From an uncultured Oscillospiraceae bacterium (lineage in GTDB: Bacteria > Bacillota > Clostridia > Oscillospirales > Acutalibacteraceae), in assembly GCA_900549755.1 (NCBI GenBank), contig URPQ01000028.1, positions 1 to 22,759 of the forward strand: 22,759 nucleotides of DNA, read 5' to 3'. The notes under the pieces are model-generated. The model did not search any database. It was not told where the DNA came from and saw nothing but the letters and a program-made list of their open reading frames with translations. A program made the position numbers and the translations under genes. Below are positions 1 through 7,972 of this stretch, piece after piece. Position 1 is the first letter of the stretch; the number at the start of each line of letters is the position of its first letter.

Positions 1-35
1 AAAATACTGAAAAACAAATGACAGCTGGGAGATAA

Positions 36-2126
36 ATGATAAAATTCGGAAAAGGCGTGGTAAAGCACCGCGTGCTTATTCTGATAATCGCGGTAGCGCT
101 AATGGTGCCGTCGGTTTTCGGAATACTTAAAACGCGTATCAATTACGATATGCTGACCTACCTGCCCGACGACATTGAAACAATGAAAGGGCAAAACATA
201 TTGCTTGACGATTTCGGCAAGGGCGCGTTCTCCTTTATAATCGTTGACGGTATGGAGGATAAGCAGGTATCCGCTTTACGCGAAAAGATCGAAAAGGTAG
301 ACAATGTTGACAGCGCTATCTGGTACGACAGCGTTATGGATTTATCCGTACCGAAGGAAATGCTGCCCGATGATATTTACAATGCCTTTAATTCTGGCGA
401 CTCAACCATAATAGCGGTCTTCTTTAAAACCTCCACCTCAGCGGACGAAACAATGGACGCCATTAAAGAGGTAAGAAAAATTACCGATAAAAACTGCTAT
501 GTAACGGGTATGTCGGCGGTGGTTACCGACCTTAAGGACCTGTGCGAGCACGAAGAGCCGATATATGTAGGCATTGCGGTTTTGCTTTGCACGCTTACAA
601 TGATGATATTTATGGATAACTGGATTATCCCGTTCCTGTTCCTTGCAAATATCGGTATGGCGATTGTGGTAAACCTCGGCTCAAACTACTTTATGGGCGA
701 GATTTCATATGTAACAAAGGCGCTGGCGGCTGTGCTGCAGTTAGCCGTTACAATGGACTACTCAATATTCCTTTGGCACAGCTACGAGGAGCAAAAGGAG
801 CGCTACTCGGGTGATAAGCACAGAGCAATGGCGCACGCAATTAAAGCTACCATTACCTCGGTTGTCGGCAGCTCGATAACCACCGTCGCAGGCTTTATAG
901 CGCTTTGCTTTATGAGCTACACGCTGGGCCGCGACCTCGGCATAGTAATGGCAAAGGGCGTTTTGTTCGGGCTTATTTCCTGCGTAACCGTTCTCCCCTC
1001 TTTAATACTTGTATGCGATAAGCTGCTTGAAAAAACAAAGCACAGAGCGCTTATTCCCCCGATGAACAGGCTTACAAACTTTGTAGTTAAACGCTCGTGG
1101 ATATTCCTTATAGTCTTCTTAGTGCTTGTAGGTCCTGCTTTCTGGTGCTACACCAAGGCAAACAGCGAGGTTTATTACAATATGACCGAAACACTGCCTA
1201 AGACCATGGAGTGTTCGATAGCAAATACCAAGCTTGAAGAAGAGTTCAACGTAGGTTCAACGCATATGGTGCTTATATCTGCCGATACCGACGGCAAGAC
1301 AATACGCGAGATGTCAAGCGAAATGGAAAAGATAGACGGCGTTAAGTTTGTATTAGGGCTTGAATCGGTAGTGGGCAGCAGAATACCGGATGAAATAATT
1401 CCGGATGAGGCAAAGTCCACCTTACAAAGCGATAACTGGAAGTTAATGGTTATAAATTCAGAGTACGCAACCGCGTCCGACGAAGTAAATGAGCAGATAA
1501 CAAAACTTAACGATATACTTAAAAAGTACGATAAAAACGGTATGCTCATAGGCGAGGCGCCCTGCACCAAGGATATGATAGATATTACCGACCACGACTT
1601 TAAGGTGGTTGACGCAATTTCAATAGCGGCTATATTCGTTATAATATTGCTTGTTTTAAAGAGCGTTTCACTGCCTATAATTTTGGTTGCGGTTATAGAG
1701 CTTGCAATATTCATAAACCTCGGTTTCTGCCACCTGCTCGGCACGTCAATGCCGTTTATAGCGCCTATATGCATAAGCACAATTCAGTTAGGCTCAACGG
1801 TTGACTATGCAATTCTTATGACCACGCGTTACAAGAGAGAGCGGTCTTTGGGCGGTGACAAGAAAACATCGGTCAGCATAGCGCTTAAGACCTCTATCCC
1901 CTCGGTTGTGGTAAGCGCGCTCGGCTTCTTCGCCGCAACCTTCGGCGTGGGGCTTTACTCCGACGTTGATATTATCAGCTCAATATGCAACCTTATGGCG
2001 CGTGGCGCTATAATCAGTATGCTTGCGGTAATATTCATACTGCCCGCAATGTTTATGCTGTTCGATAAGGTCATATGCAATACAAGTATAGGCTTTAAGC
2101 CTAAAAAACAAACGGAGGCTAAATGA
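36..2126 (+). CDS. MMPL/RND-family membrane transporter
   Basis: A 696-residue inner-membrane exporter of the MMPL branch of the RND superfamily. The architecture is duplicated. One membrane segment lies near residues 13-33, followed by an extracytoplasmic loop and a five-helix block (about 175-330); a second copy has a segment at about 352-372, a loop, and helices at about 530-680. Each half carries the Asp-Tyr pair expected in TM4 and TM10 (D241-Y242 in TMDYSIFLW, D590-Y591 in TVDYAIL), known in MmpL proteins as the proton-relay residues. This supports a proton-driven pump; the substrate (lipid, peptide or drug) cannot be read. The ATG is preceded by GGGAG at 27-31. A possible upstream frame ends with TAA at 33-35, directly abutting this ATG, so the gene may belong to a longer operon, often with a TetR regulator in such loci. 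The next gene starts two bases after the stop. Confidence 0.93.
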   Translation: MIKFGKGVVKHRVLILIIAVALMVPSVFGILKTRINYDMLTYLPDDIETMKGQNILLDDFGKGAFSFIIVDGMEDKQVSALREKIEKVDNVDSAIWYDSVMDLSVPKEMLPDDIYNAFNSGDSTIIAVFFKTSTSADETMDAIKEVRKITDKNCYVTGMSAVVTDLKDLCEHEEPIYVGIAVLLCTLTMMIFMDNWIIPFLFLANIGMAIVVNLGSNYFMGEISYVTKALAAVLQLAVTMDYSIFLWHSYEEQKERYSGDKHRAMAHAIKATITSVVGSSITTVAGFIALCFMSYTLGRDLGIVMAKGVLFGLISCVTVLPSLILVCDKLLEKTKHRALIPPMNRLTNFVVKRSWIFLIVFLVLVGPAFWCYTKANSEVYYNMTETLPKTMECSIANTKLEEEFNVGSTHMVLISADTDGKTIREMSSEMEKIDGVKFVLGLESVVGSRIPDEIIPDEAKSTLQSDNWKLMVINSEYATASDEVNEQITKLNDILKKYDKNGMLIGEAPCTKDMIDITDHDFKVVDAISIAAIFVIILLVLKSVSLPIILVAVIELAIFINLGFCHLLGTSMPFIAPICISTIQLGSTVDYAILMTTRYKRERSLGGDKKTSVSIALKTSIPSVVVSALGFFAATFGVGLYSDVDIISSICNLMARGAIISMLAVIFILPAMFMLFDKVICNTSIGFKPKKQTEAK

Positions 2127-2127
2127 A

Positions 2128-4245
2128 ATGAAAACTGTTAAGAACGATTTAATAAAGCTTATTGCAGTTGCCGCTGCCGGCGTTATTGCCGGCACGGGCG
2201 TTACCGCGGCGGCAATAAAAGCCGCAAGCAATAAAAAGGATACCGCAAGCACCTCTACGTCCGTTTCATCGGAAAGCGACAAAACAGACGTAAAGGCCGC
2301 AAAGGACGAAACCGTTTATGTGCTTGCAAATGCCGACGGCTCGGTTAAAAAGATAATCGTTAGCGATTGGATCAAAAACGGGCTTAACGAAAAATCCTTA
2401 AAGGATAAAACCGACTTGCAGGACGTTAAAAACGTCAAGGGTGATGAATCCTATGTAATGGATACCGACAATATGCGCGTATGGAACGCCGACGGCGCCG
2501 ATATTTATTACCAGGGCACAATAAGCAAGGAACTGCCCGTTGATTTAAAGGTAAGCTATAAATTAGACGGCAAGACCGTTTCCGCCGATGAAATTGCGGG
2601 AAAGAGCGGCAAGGCTACAATCCGCTTTGACTACACAAACAAGCAGTACAGCGAAGTAAACATAGGCGGCAAGACCGAAAAGATTTATGTTCCCTTTGCA
2701 ATGCTGACTGGATTAATGCTTGATAACGACGTTTTCTCAAACGTATCGGTTACAAACGGCAAAATCATAAACGACGGCGACCGTACAATAGTTGCGGGCT
2801 TTGCGCTGCCGGGTTTGCAGGAAAACCTTAATTTAAGCAAGGATAAATTTGAAATTCCCGATTACATTGAAGTAACGGCAGATGTTAAAAACTTTGCCCT
2901 TACCACTACCCTCACCCTTGCAACAAACAGCCTCTTTAATGAATTTGACACTTCAAAGCTTAACTCCGCCGACGATTTACAGGCGCAGCTAAACGAGCTT
3001 ACAAGCGGTATGAAAAAGCTGATAGACGGCTCCTCCGAGCTGTACGGCGGGCTTACTACCCTGCTTTCAAAGTCTAAAGAGTTAGTTGCGGGTATTGATA
3101 AATTATCCGCCGGTACCGACGAGCTTTCAAGCGGTGCCGCAGCGCTTAACGCGGGGCTTAACACCTTGGTTTCAAACAACGGCGATTTAACATCAGGTGC
3201 TAAACAGGTATTTGATACACTGCTTGCCACAGTCACAAAGCAATTGAACGAGGGCGGCATACAAAACTTTGACGCACTCACGACAGATAACTACAAGACA
3301 GTATTAAACGGATTAACCAAAGACCCGATGAAATATTTAAGCACCGCTAAAAAAGCCGAGGTGCTTAAAACCGCCGAAACGGCAGTTGACGCAGAGCTTG
3401 AAAAGGCAAAGGTTCCCGCAGAATATTACACCCCTGTTAAGGTAATGCTTTTCGACCGCTTAAGCAAGGGCAAGACCAGGGAAGCGGCAATGAAAGAAAT
3501 TAACGACCTGCTCACCCCCGCGGTAACGGTTGAAACAATATCCAAAACCGTAGAAGCGGACGAAACCGTTTACAATATACTTAAAGCAAGCAAAGGCGAA
3601 GAAACCGCAGCGCTTATAGCTAAGGTTTGCAATGCATTAAGCCAGCAAAGCGGCGGTAAGGCTACACCCGTTCAGATTTTGCAAAGCGGAAAAGCAACCG
3701 AGCTTATAACGGCAGCACAAGCGGGTCAGGCGGCATTACAGGCAGCTGCAGCCGATAAAAACGCAGCGACCAAGCTTACCGCTCTTTATACCTCGCTTGC
3801 CACACCTACCGTAATCGCTACTGTTAAAACCTCAATTGATACGGCTGTCGCCTCGCTTGACAGCTACAACACATTCTATCAGGGCGTGCTCGACTACACC
3901 GCAGGCGTTTCAGCGGCAGCCGACGGCAGCGCTAAGGTAAACGCAGGTGCTAAGCAGCTGAAGGACGGCGCGGCAGAGCTTAAAGCGGGCGCTTCGCAGT
4001 TAGTACCCGGCGTTGAAAAGCTTTCTGACGGCTCAAAGCAATTAGCCGACGGCATAAAACAGCTTAACGATAAGGGCATAAGCAAGCTGACAGGTCTTGC
4101 GGGCGACGACCTCCAGAACCTTGTTGACAGAGTAAAGGCAACGGTTGACGTTTCCAAGAATTATAAATCATTCGCCGGAATTGCCGACGGTACCGACGGC
4201 AGCGTTAAGTTCATCTACAAAACCGATGAAGTAAAATCCAAATAA
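2128..4245 (+). CDS. Membrane-anchored coiled-coil protein, YhgE/Pip-like, partner of the MMPL pump
   Basis: A 705-residue protein with one N-terminal membrane segment (about residues 7-30, very Ala/Gly rich) and a long extracytoplasmic part. Residues about 45-280 form a mixed globular region. Residues about 285-350 and 595-660 carry repeats of the type L-x-x-G-x-x-x-L/A (for example ELSSGAAALNAG and LKDGAAELKAGASQL), the heptad-like pattern of YhgE/Pip proteins and of accessory proteins encoded beside clostridial MMPL exporters. An Ala/Lys-rich helical stretch lies between the two repeat blocks. It lacks the C-terminal membrane helices of full YhgE, so it is a relative or an analogue rather than YhgE itself. 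The GGAGG at 2114-2118 lies nine bases before the ATG, inside the end of the pump gene, indicating tight co-expression. A periplasm-like tether or adaptor for the pump is inferred from context only. Confidence 0.8.
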   Translation: MKTVKNDLIKLIAVAAAGVIAGTGVTAAAIKAASNKKDTASTSTSVSSESDKTDVKAAKDETVYVLANADGSVKKIIVSDWIKNGLNEKSLKDKTDLQDVKNVKGDESYVMDTDNMRVWNADGADIYYQGTISKELPVDLKVSYKLDGKTVSADEIAGKSGKATIRFDYTNKQYSEVNIGGKTEKIYVPFAMLTGLMLDNDVFSNVSVTNGKIINDGDRTIVAGFALPGLQENLNLSKDKFEIPDYIEVTADVKNFALTTTLTLATNSLFNEFDTSKLNSADDLQAQLNELTSGMKKLIDGSSELYGGLTTLLSKSKELVAGIDKLSAGTDELSSGAAALNAGLNTLVSNNGDLTSGAKQVFDTLLATVTKQLNEGGIQNFDALTTDNYKTVLNGLTKDPMKYLSTAKKAEVLKTAETAVDAELEKAKVPAEYYTPVKVMLFDRLSKGKTREAAMKEINDLLTPAVTVETISKTVEADETVYNILKASKGEETAALIAKVCNALSQQSGGKATPVQILQSGKATELITAAQAGQAALQAAAADKNAATKLTALYTSLATPTVIATVKTSIDTAVASLDSYNTFYQGVLDYTAGVSAAADGSAKVNAGAKQLKDGAAELKAGASQLVPGVEKLSDGSKQLADGIKQLNDKGISKLTGLAGDDLQNLVDRVKATVDVSKNYKSFAGIADGTDGSVKFIYKTDEVKSK

Positions 4246-4252
4246 CGCCAAG

Positions 4253-4296
4253 GGCGCAAAAAATCCTCCCGAATTAAAGGGAGGATTTTTTGCGCC
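4253..4296 (+). terminator. Intrinsic terminator after the MMPL operon
   Basis: A perfect 18-bp inverted repeat (4253-4270 with 4279-4296) around an 8-base loop. The core TCCTCCC/GGGAGGA is followed by six T, with the A and T runs pairing when the longer stem forms. It sits just downstream of the stop codon at 4243-4245. Confidence 0.92.
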
Positions 4297-4396
4297 TTTA
4301 AATATTGTGAATTATATTGTATAGCCAATTATAAAACCCAAGAATGAATATAATCTGTGGGCTTTTACTCATAATAACAAAATATAGAACTTCGTA

Positions 4397-4425
4397 TTGA
4401 CATACAGCACAATATATTGTATTAT
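4397..4425 (+). promoter_or_regulatory. Sigma-A promoter of the pyruvate formate-lyase operon
   Basis: TTGACA at 4397-4402, a 17-base spacer, then TATTAT at 4420-4425; an overlapping TATAAT at 4423-4428 has a less favourable 20-base spacing. The 4297-4396 stretch upstream is AT-rich and holds no gene. Confidence 0.75.
4409..4420. promoter_or_regulatory. Candidate operator palindrome in the pfl promoter
   Basis: ACAATATATTGT is a perfect 12-base palindrome placed between the -35 and -10 boxes, where a bound repressor would block polymerase. The ten bases TATATTGTAT at 4413-4422 recur exactly at 4313-4322, 100 bp upstream. The factor is unknown, and AT-rich DNA produces such palindromes by chance fairly often. 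Confidence 0.35.
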
Positions 4426-4459
4426 AATACCAGTATAATGCAAAGGCGGTTCAATATAA

Positions 4460-6691
4460 ATGATTCACAAAAACTGGGACGGATTTACAGGCGGCAAATG
4501 GCAGGAAGAAATAAATGTGCGCGATTTTATTCAAAAAAACTACCGCGAATACACAGGCGACGACAGCTTTTTAAGCGGCGCCACAAAGCGCACAAAGGAG
4601 CTTATGAAAAGGGTTAATACACTTTTTGAGGTTGAAAAGCAGTTCGGCGGCGTGCTGGATATAGATACCGAAACAATATCCACCGTTACCGCGTATGCTC
4701 CCGGGTATATTGAAAAGGATAAGGAAATAATCGTAGGTATGCAGACCAACCGTCCGCTTAAAAGGGGCGTTAATCCCTTCGGCGGTATTCGTATGGCACG
4801 GCAGGCGTGCGAGGCTTACGGCTATAAGTTATCCGACAGCATTGAAAAGCAGTTTAAATACAGAACTACCCATAACGACGTTGTTTTTAAAGCTTATACC
4901 GGTGAAATGCGCAGGGCGCGCCACAGCCACCTTATAACAGGCTTGCCCGACGCTTACGGCAGGGGCAGAATTATAGGCGATTACCGCCGCGCGGCGCTTT
5001 ACGGAATTGACAGGCTGATAGAAGAAAAGAAAAAGGACAAAGCGGCTCTTTCGGGCGTTAATTTTGATGAGGAGCATATCCGTTTATCAGAGGAGCTTTC
5101 AAACCAGATAGCCGCGCTTACCGATATTAAGAAAATGGCGGAATCTTACGGCTACGATATAAGCGCGCCCGCTGCCAACGCGCGCGAGGCGGTGCAGTGG
5201 ACTTATTTTGCCTACCTTGCCGCAATTAAAGAGCAAAACGGCGCGGCAATGTCGCTGGGCAGAGTAAGCACGTTCCTTGATGTTTATATTGAACGCGACC
5301 TTGAAAATGGGGCGCTTACCGAGCGCCAGGCACAGGAGCTTATGGATGATTTTGTAATGAAGCTGCGCATTGCACGCCATTTGCGCACGCCCGAGTATAA
5401 TGAGCTTTTCGGCGGCGACCCTATGTGGATAACCGAAAGCGTAGGCGGCATGGGCGAGGACGGCAGAACGCTCGTCACCAAAAACAGCTACCGCATGCTA
5501 AACACACTGTATACTCTCGGCTCCTCCCCCGAGCCGAACCTCACCGTGCTTTGGTCAAATAAGCTGCCCGAAAGCTTTAAGCGCTTTTGCGCTAAAGTTT
5601 CGTGCGATACCGATTCTATACAGTACGAAAACGACGACGTAATGCGCCCGATATACGGCGACGACTACGCCATAGCCTGCTGCGTTTCGGCTATGAAAAT
5701 AGGTAAGCAAATGCAGTTTTTCGGCGCGCGCTGCAACCTTGCAAAGCTGCTGCTTTTATCGCTCAACGGCGGTTACGATACCTCAAGCGGTATAAACGCA
5801 GGTCCGCAAATGAAGCCGTTTGAAGACGACGTGCTCTCCTACGATAAGGTTTACGAGCGTTTCACCGAATACGCGGCGTGGCTTTTAAGGCTGTATGTTA
5901 ACACAATGAACGTTATTCACTATATGCACGATAAATACGCCTATGAAAAGGCGCAAATGGCTTTGCACGATACCGACGTGCACCGTTTTATGGCGTTCGG
6001 CATTGCGGGGCTTTCGGTTATAACCGACTCCCTTTCGGCAATAAAATACGCCCGTGTAACGCCCGTAAGGGATGAAAACGGCTATATAACCGACTTTAAA
6101 ACCGAGGGCGATTTCCCGAAATTCGGCAATGACGACGACCGTGTGGATATGATAGCAAAGGACCTTACCCACCTTGTTATAACCGAGCTGCGCAAAACCC
6201 CCACCTACCGCAACGCAGAGCATACCCTCTCGGTGCTTACCATTACCTCAAACGTTATGTACGGCAAGCACACGGGCGCCACGCCCGACGGCAGAAAAGC
6301 GGGCGCACCGTTCGCCCCGGGCGCTAACCCCATGCACAACCGCGAAGAAAATGGCGCTTTAGCCTCGCTTAACTCGGTTGCCAAACTTTCGTATGACGAT
6401 TGCCGCGACGGCATTTCAAACACATTTTCAATAACCCCCGATACCTTAGGCAGAACGGGTGACGAGCGCGTTAAAAACCTTGTTTCGGTACTGGACGGCT
6501 ACTTCGCCAAAAAGGCGCACCATATAAACGTAAACGTTTTAAACAGGCAGACCCTTATTGAGGCGTATAACGACCCCACAGCCTACCCCAACCTTACAAT
6601 ACGCGTTTCGGGCTATGCGGTGAACTTCCACAAGCTCTCCCGCGAGCAGCAGCGCGAGGTTATAAGCCGCACCTTCCACGAGGCTATGTAA
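4460..6691 (+). CDS. pflB: Pyruvate formate-lyase (formate C-acetyltransferase)
   Basis: A cytoplasmic glycyl-radical enzyme converting pyruvate and CoA to acetyl-CoA and formate, central to anaerobic mixed-acid fermentation. The 743 residues are close to the usual 740-760. The catalytic cysteine pair is Cys407-Cys408 in IACCVS, and the radical glycine is Gly718 in RVSGYAV, followed by the typical C-terminal tail. The N-terminus (INVRDFIQKNYREY) is that of true PflB rather than a diol dehydratase or choline lyase. The ATG at 4460 has AAAGGCGG at 4442-4449 with a good ten-base spacing. The activase gene follows after three bases, so enzyme and activator are made from one message. A promoter and a palindrome lie upstream. 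No key residue is missing. Confidence 0.98.
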   Translation: MIHKNWDGFTGGKWQEEINVRDFIQKNYREYTGDDSFLSGATKRTKELMKRVNTLFEVEKQFGGVLDIDTETISTVTAYAPGYIEKDKEIIVGMQTNRPLKRGVNPFGGIRMARQACEAYGYKLSDSIEKQFKYRTTHNDVVFKAYTGEMRRARHSHLITGLPDAYGRGRIIGDYRRAALYGIDRLIEEKKKDKAALSGVNFDEEHIRLSEELSNQIAALTDIKKMAESYGYDISAPAANAREAVQWTYFAYLAAIKEQNGAAMSLGRVSTFLDVYIERDLENGALTERQAQELMDDFVMKLRIARHLRTPEYNELFGGDPMWITESVGGMGEDGRTLVTKNSYRMLNTLYTLGSSPEPNLTVLWSNKLPESFKRFCAKVSCDTDSIQYENDDVMRPIYGDDYAIACCVSAMKIGKQMQFFGARCNLAKLLLLSLNGGYDTSSGINAGPQMKPFEDDVLSYDKVYERFTEYAAWLLRLYVNTMNVIHYMHDKYAYEKAQMALHDTDVHRFMAFGIAGLSVITDSLSAIKYARVTPVRDENGYITDFKTEGDFPKFGNDDDRVDMIAKDLTHLVITELRKTPTYRNAEHTLSVLTITSNVMYGKHTGATPDGRKAGAPFAPGANPMHNREENGALASLNSVAKLSYDDCRDGISNTFSITPDTLGRTGDERVKNLVSVLDGYFAKKAHHINVNVLNRQTLIEAYNDPTAYPNLTIRVSGYAVNFHKLSREQQREVISRTFHEAM

Positions 6692-6694
6692 TAA

Positions 6695-7396
6695 ATGGCT
6701 GAAATCAAGGGAAATATAAGCTCCTTTCAAAGTATGGGCACGCTTGACGGCCCCGGCGTTCGCTTTGTAGCGTTTACGCAGGGGTGTCCGCTCAGGTGTG
6801 CCTGCTGTCACAACCCCGAAACATGGAGTGTAAACGGCGGCACGGTATATACGGCGGATGAGGTCGTAAACCGCGCGCTGAAATATAAGGAGTATTTCGG
6901 CGAAACCGGCGGTATAACAATATCAGGTGGCGAGCCTCTTTTGCAGCCTGAATTTACGGCTGAAATATTTAAGCTTTGCCGCGAAAACGGAATAAACACC
7001 TGCCTTGACACAAGCGGGTGTGAACCCTTAGCCGATTTTGTTTTGGATTATACCGATTACTGCCTGCTCGATATAAAATACACGACCGATGAGCAATATA
7101 AAAAATATGTCGGCTGCAGCCTTGCACAACCAACATATTTTTTAAAACAGCTTAATGACCGCAATATTCCCACAAGAATAAGGCAGGTTATAATAAAAGG
7201 CTTAAACGATACCCCCGAAAGCGTAAAAAAGCTTAAAGTCATGATGTCGCCGTATAAATGTGTCAAAGAAATAGAGCTTTTGCCGTTCAGAAAGCTCTGC
7301 GTTTCAAAGTATGAAAAGCTGGGGCTTGACTTTCCCCTTAAAGAAACGCCCGAAACCGCATCGTCGGATATAGAAAAACTAAAAATGCTTTTATAG
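6695..7396 (+). CDS. pflA: Pyruvate formate-lyase-activating enzyme (radical SAM)
   Basis: A 233-residue radical-SAM protein that installs the glycyl radical on pyruvate formate-lyase using S-adenosylmethionine and a 4Fe-4S cluster. The cluster cysteines are C31, C35 and C38 (CPLRCACC, the CX3CX2C pattern), and the SAM-binding GGE motif is in ITISGGEP. It is slightly shorter than the E. coli enzyme (246). It starts three bases after the pflB stop. A GAGG at 6680-6683, inside the last pflB codons, is the only visible ribosome site, so translation is probably coupled. Codons about 136-150 lie in a 44-base imperfect palindrome (7100-7143), listed separately. Aligned by eye to E. coli PflA the segment has normal length, so the reading frame is not disturbed. 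Confidence 0.96.
   Translation: MAEIKGNISSFQSMGTLDGPGVRFVAFTQGCPLRCACCHNPETWSVNGGTVYTADEVVNRALKYKEYFGETGGITISGGEPLLQPEFTAEIFKLCRENGINTCLDTSGCEPLADFVLDYTDYCLLDIKYTTDEQYKKYVGCSLAQPTYFLKQLNDRNIPTRIRQVIIKGLNDTPESVKKLKVMMSPYKCVKEIELLPFRKLCVSKYEKLGLDFPLKETPETASSDIEKLKMLL
7100..7143. repeat. 44-base imperfect palindrome inside pflA
   Basis: The arms 7100-7116 and 7127-7143 are inverted repeats with 15 of 17 positions paired, beginning AAAAAATATGT and ending ACATATTTTTT, around a ten-base centre. Both strands read in one frame give similar peptides (KKYVGC...QPTYF). It could be a dispersed palindromic repeat, an intragenic hairpin ending in a U tract, or chance. Confidence 0.5.
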
Positions 7397-7397
7397 C

Positions 7398-7437
7398 AAC
7401 AACTCCTGCAAGCGCTTATTCGCTTGCAGGAGTTGTT
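7398..7437. terminator. Hairpin between convergent pflA and membrane-protein gene
   Basis: A perfect 17-bp stem (7398-7414 with 7421-7437) around a six-base loop. It starts just after the pflA stop (7394-7396). The stop codon of the opposite gene (7416-7418) lies in its loop, so the right arm encodes the last residues of that gene. The T tracts on both sides are weak, so termination strength is uncertain. Confidence 0.65.
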
Positions 7438-7931
7438 TGAGCTTTATCTAATCTGTTTCGTAGCGCAAACAAAAATACAGGTCGCAAAATACCTAAGGTT
7501 ATAACATTTACAGCAGTTAATATATCGGCGTTTTTATTTATGCGCTGCGAAAACAATTTATGCGAAATTACCGTATCAATAATGAAAGTGATAATAACGC
7601 ATACAATCAGTAAAATAAACAACGCCGTATTTATTTCCCGATTGAAATAAAAATATATGCACAGGCAAACCTCTGCGAGCGTTAATACACCGGAAATGCC
7701 GCCCAACGCTTTATTTTCTGCAATTCTGCCAAGTATGTATTTATTATAAACCGGAATCCAGGCTGCGAATTTTACTTTATAATTCAAATTTTCACCCATA
7801 CGCATTGCCGCGAAGCTTTCAAGGACATAACTTACCAGCGTATAAAAAATAATTGCCGCCAAAACTGCGATGAAAAAATAATAAATCGCCGCTACTACTG
7901 CCGAAAGCAATAGCACGCATAATCCACCCAT
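7416..7931 (-). CDS. Small integral membrane protein, unknown function
   Basis: A 171-residue, very hydrophobic protein with about four to five membrane segments (roughly 5-38, 75-93, 103-122 and 138-155, the first long enough for two passes). The stretch AAWIPVYNKYILGRIAEN after the first hydrophobic block resembles the small DUF5684-like membrane proteins that carry an IPxYNxY motif; I cannot confirm the family by eye. The start ATG has a good ribosome site (GAGGTGGAG five bases upstream). It lies about 40 bases downstream of the mutarotase-like gene with no terminator between them, so it is probably the third gene of the tmcAL operon. No function is proposed. Confidence 0.75.
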   Translation of the reverse strand: MGGLCVLLLSAVVAAIYYFFIAVLAAIIFYTLVSYVLESFAAMRMGENLNYKVKFAAWIPVYNKYILGRIAENKALGGISGVLTLAEVCLCIYFYFNREINTALFILLIVCVIITFIIDTVISHKLFSQRINKNADILTAVNVITLGILRPVFLFALRNRLDKAQTTPASE

Positions 7932-7972
7932 AGCTCCACCTCACTTACGGTTTAAATCAAAAATTACGGTTT

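Noticed and set aside
1..35. Tail of an upstream gene ending at TAA 33-35
   Set aside because: Only ten codons are visible. The abutting stop and start suggest an operon, but identity cannot be judged, so it is mentioned only under the pump gene.
4417..4617. Plus-strand frame overlapping the pflB start
   Set aside because: It begins within the promoter -10 region and is out of frame with the plain PflB N-terminus.
5885..6223. Minus-strand frame inside pflB
   Set aside because: It is antisense to highly conserved pyruvate formate-lyase codons, with no domain or start signal.
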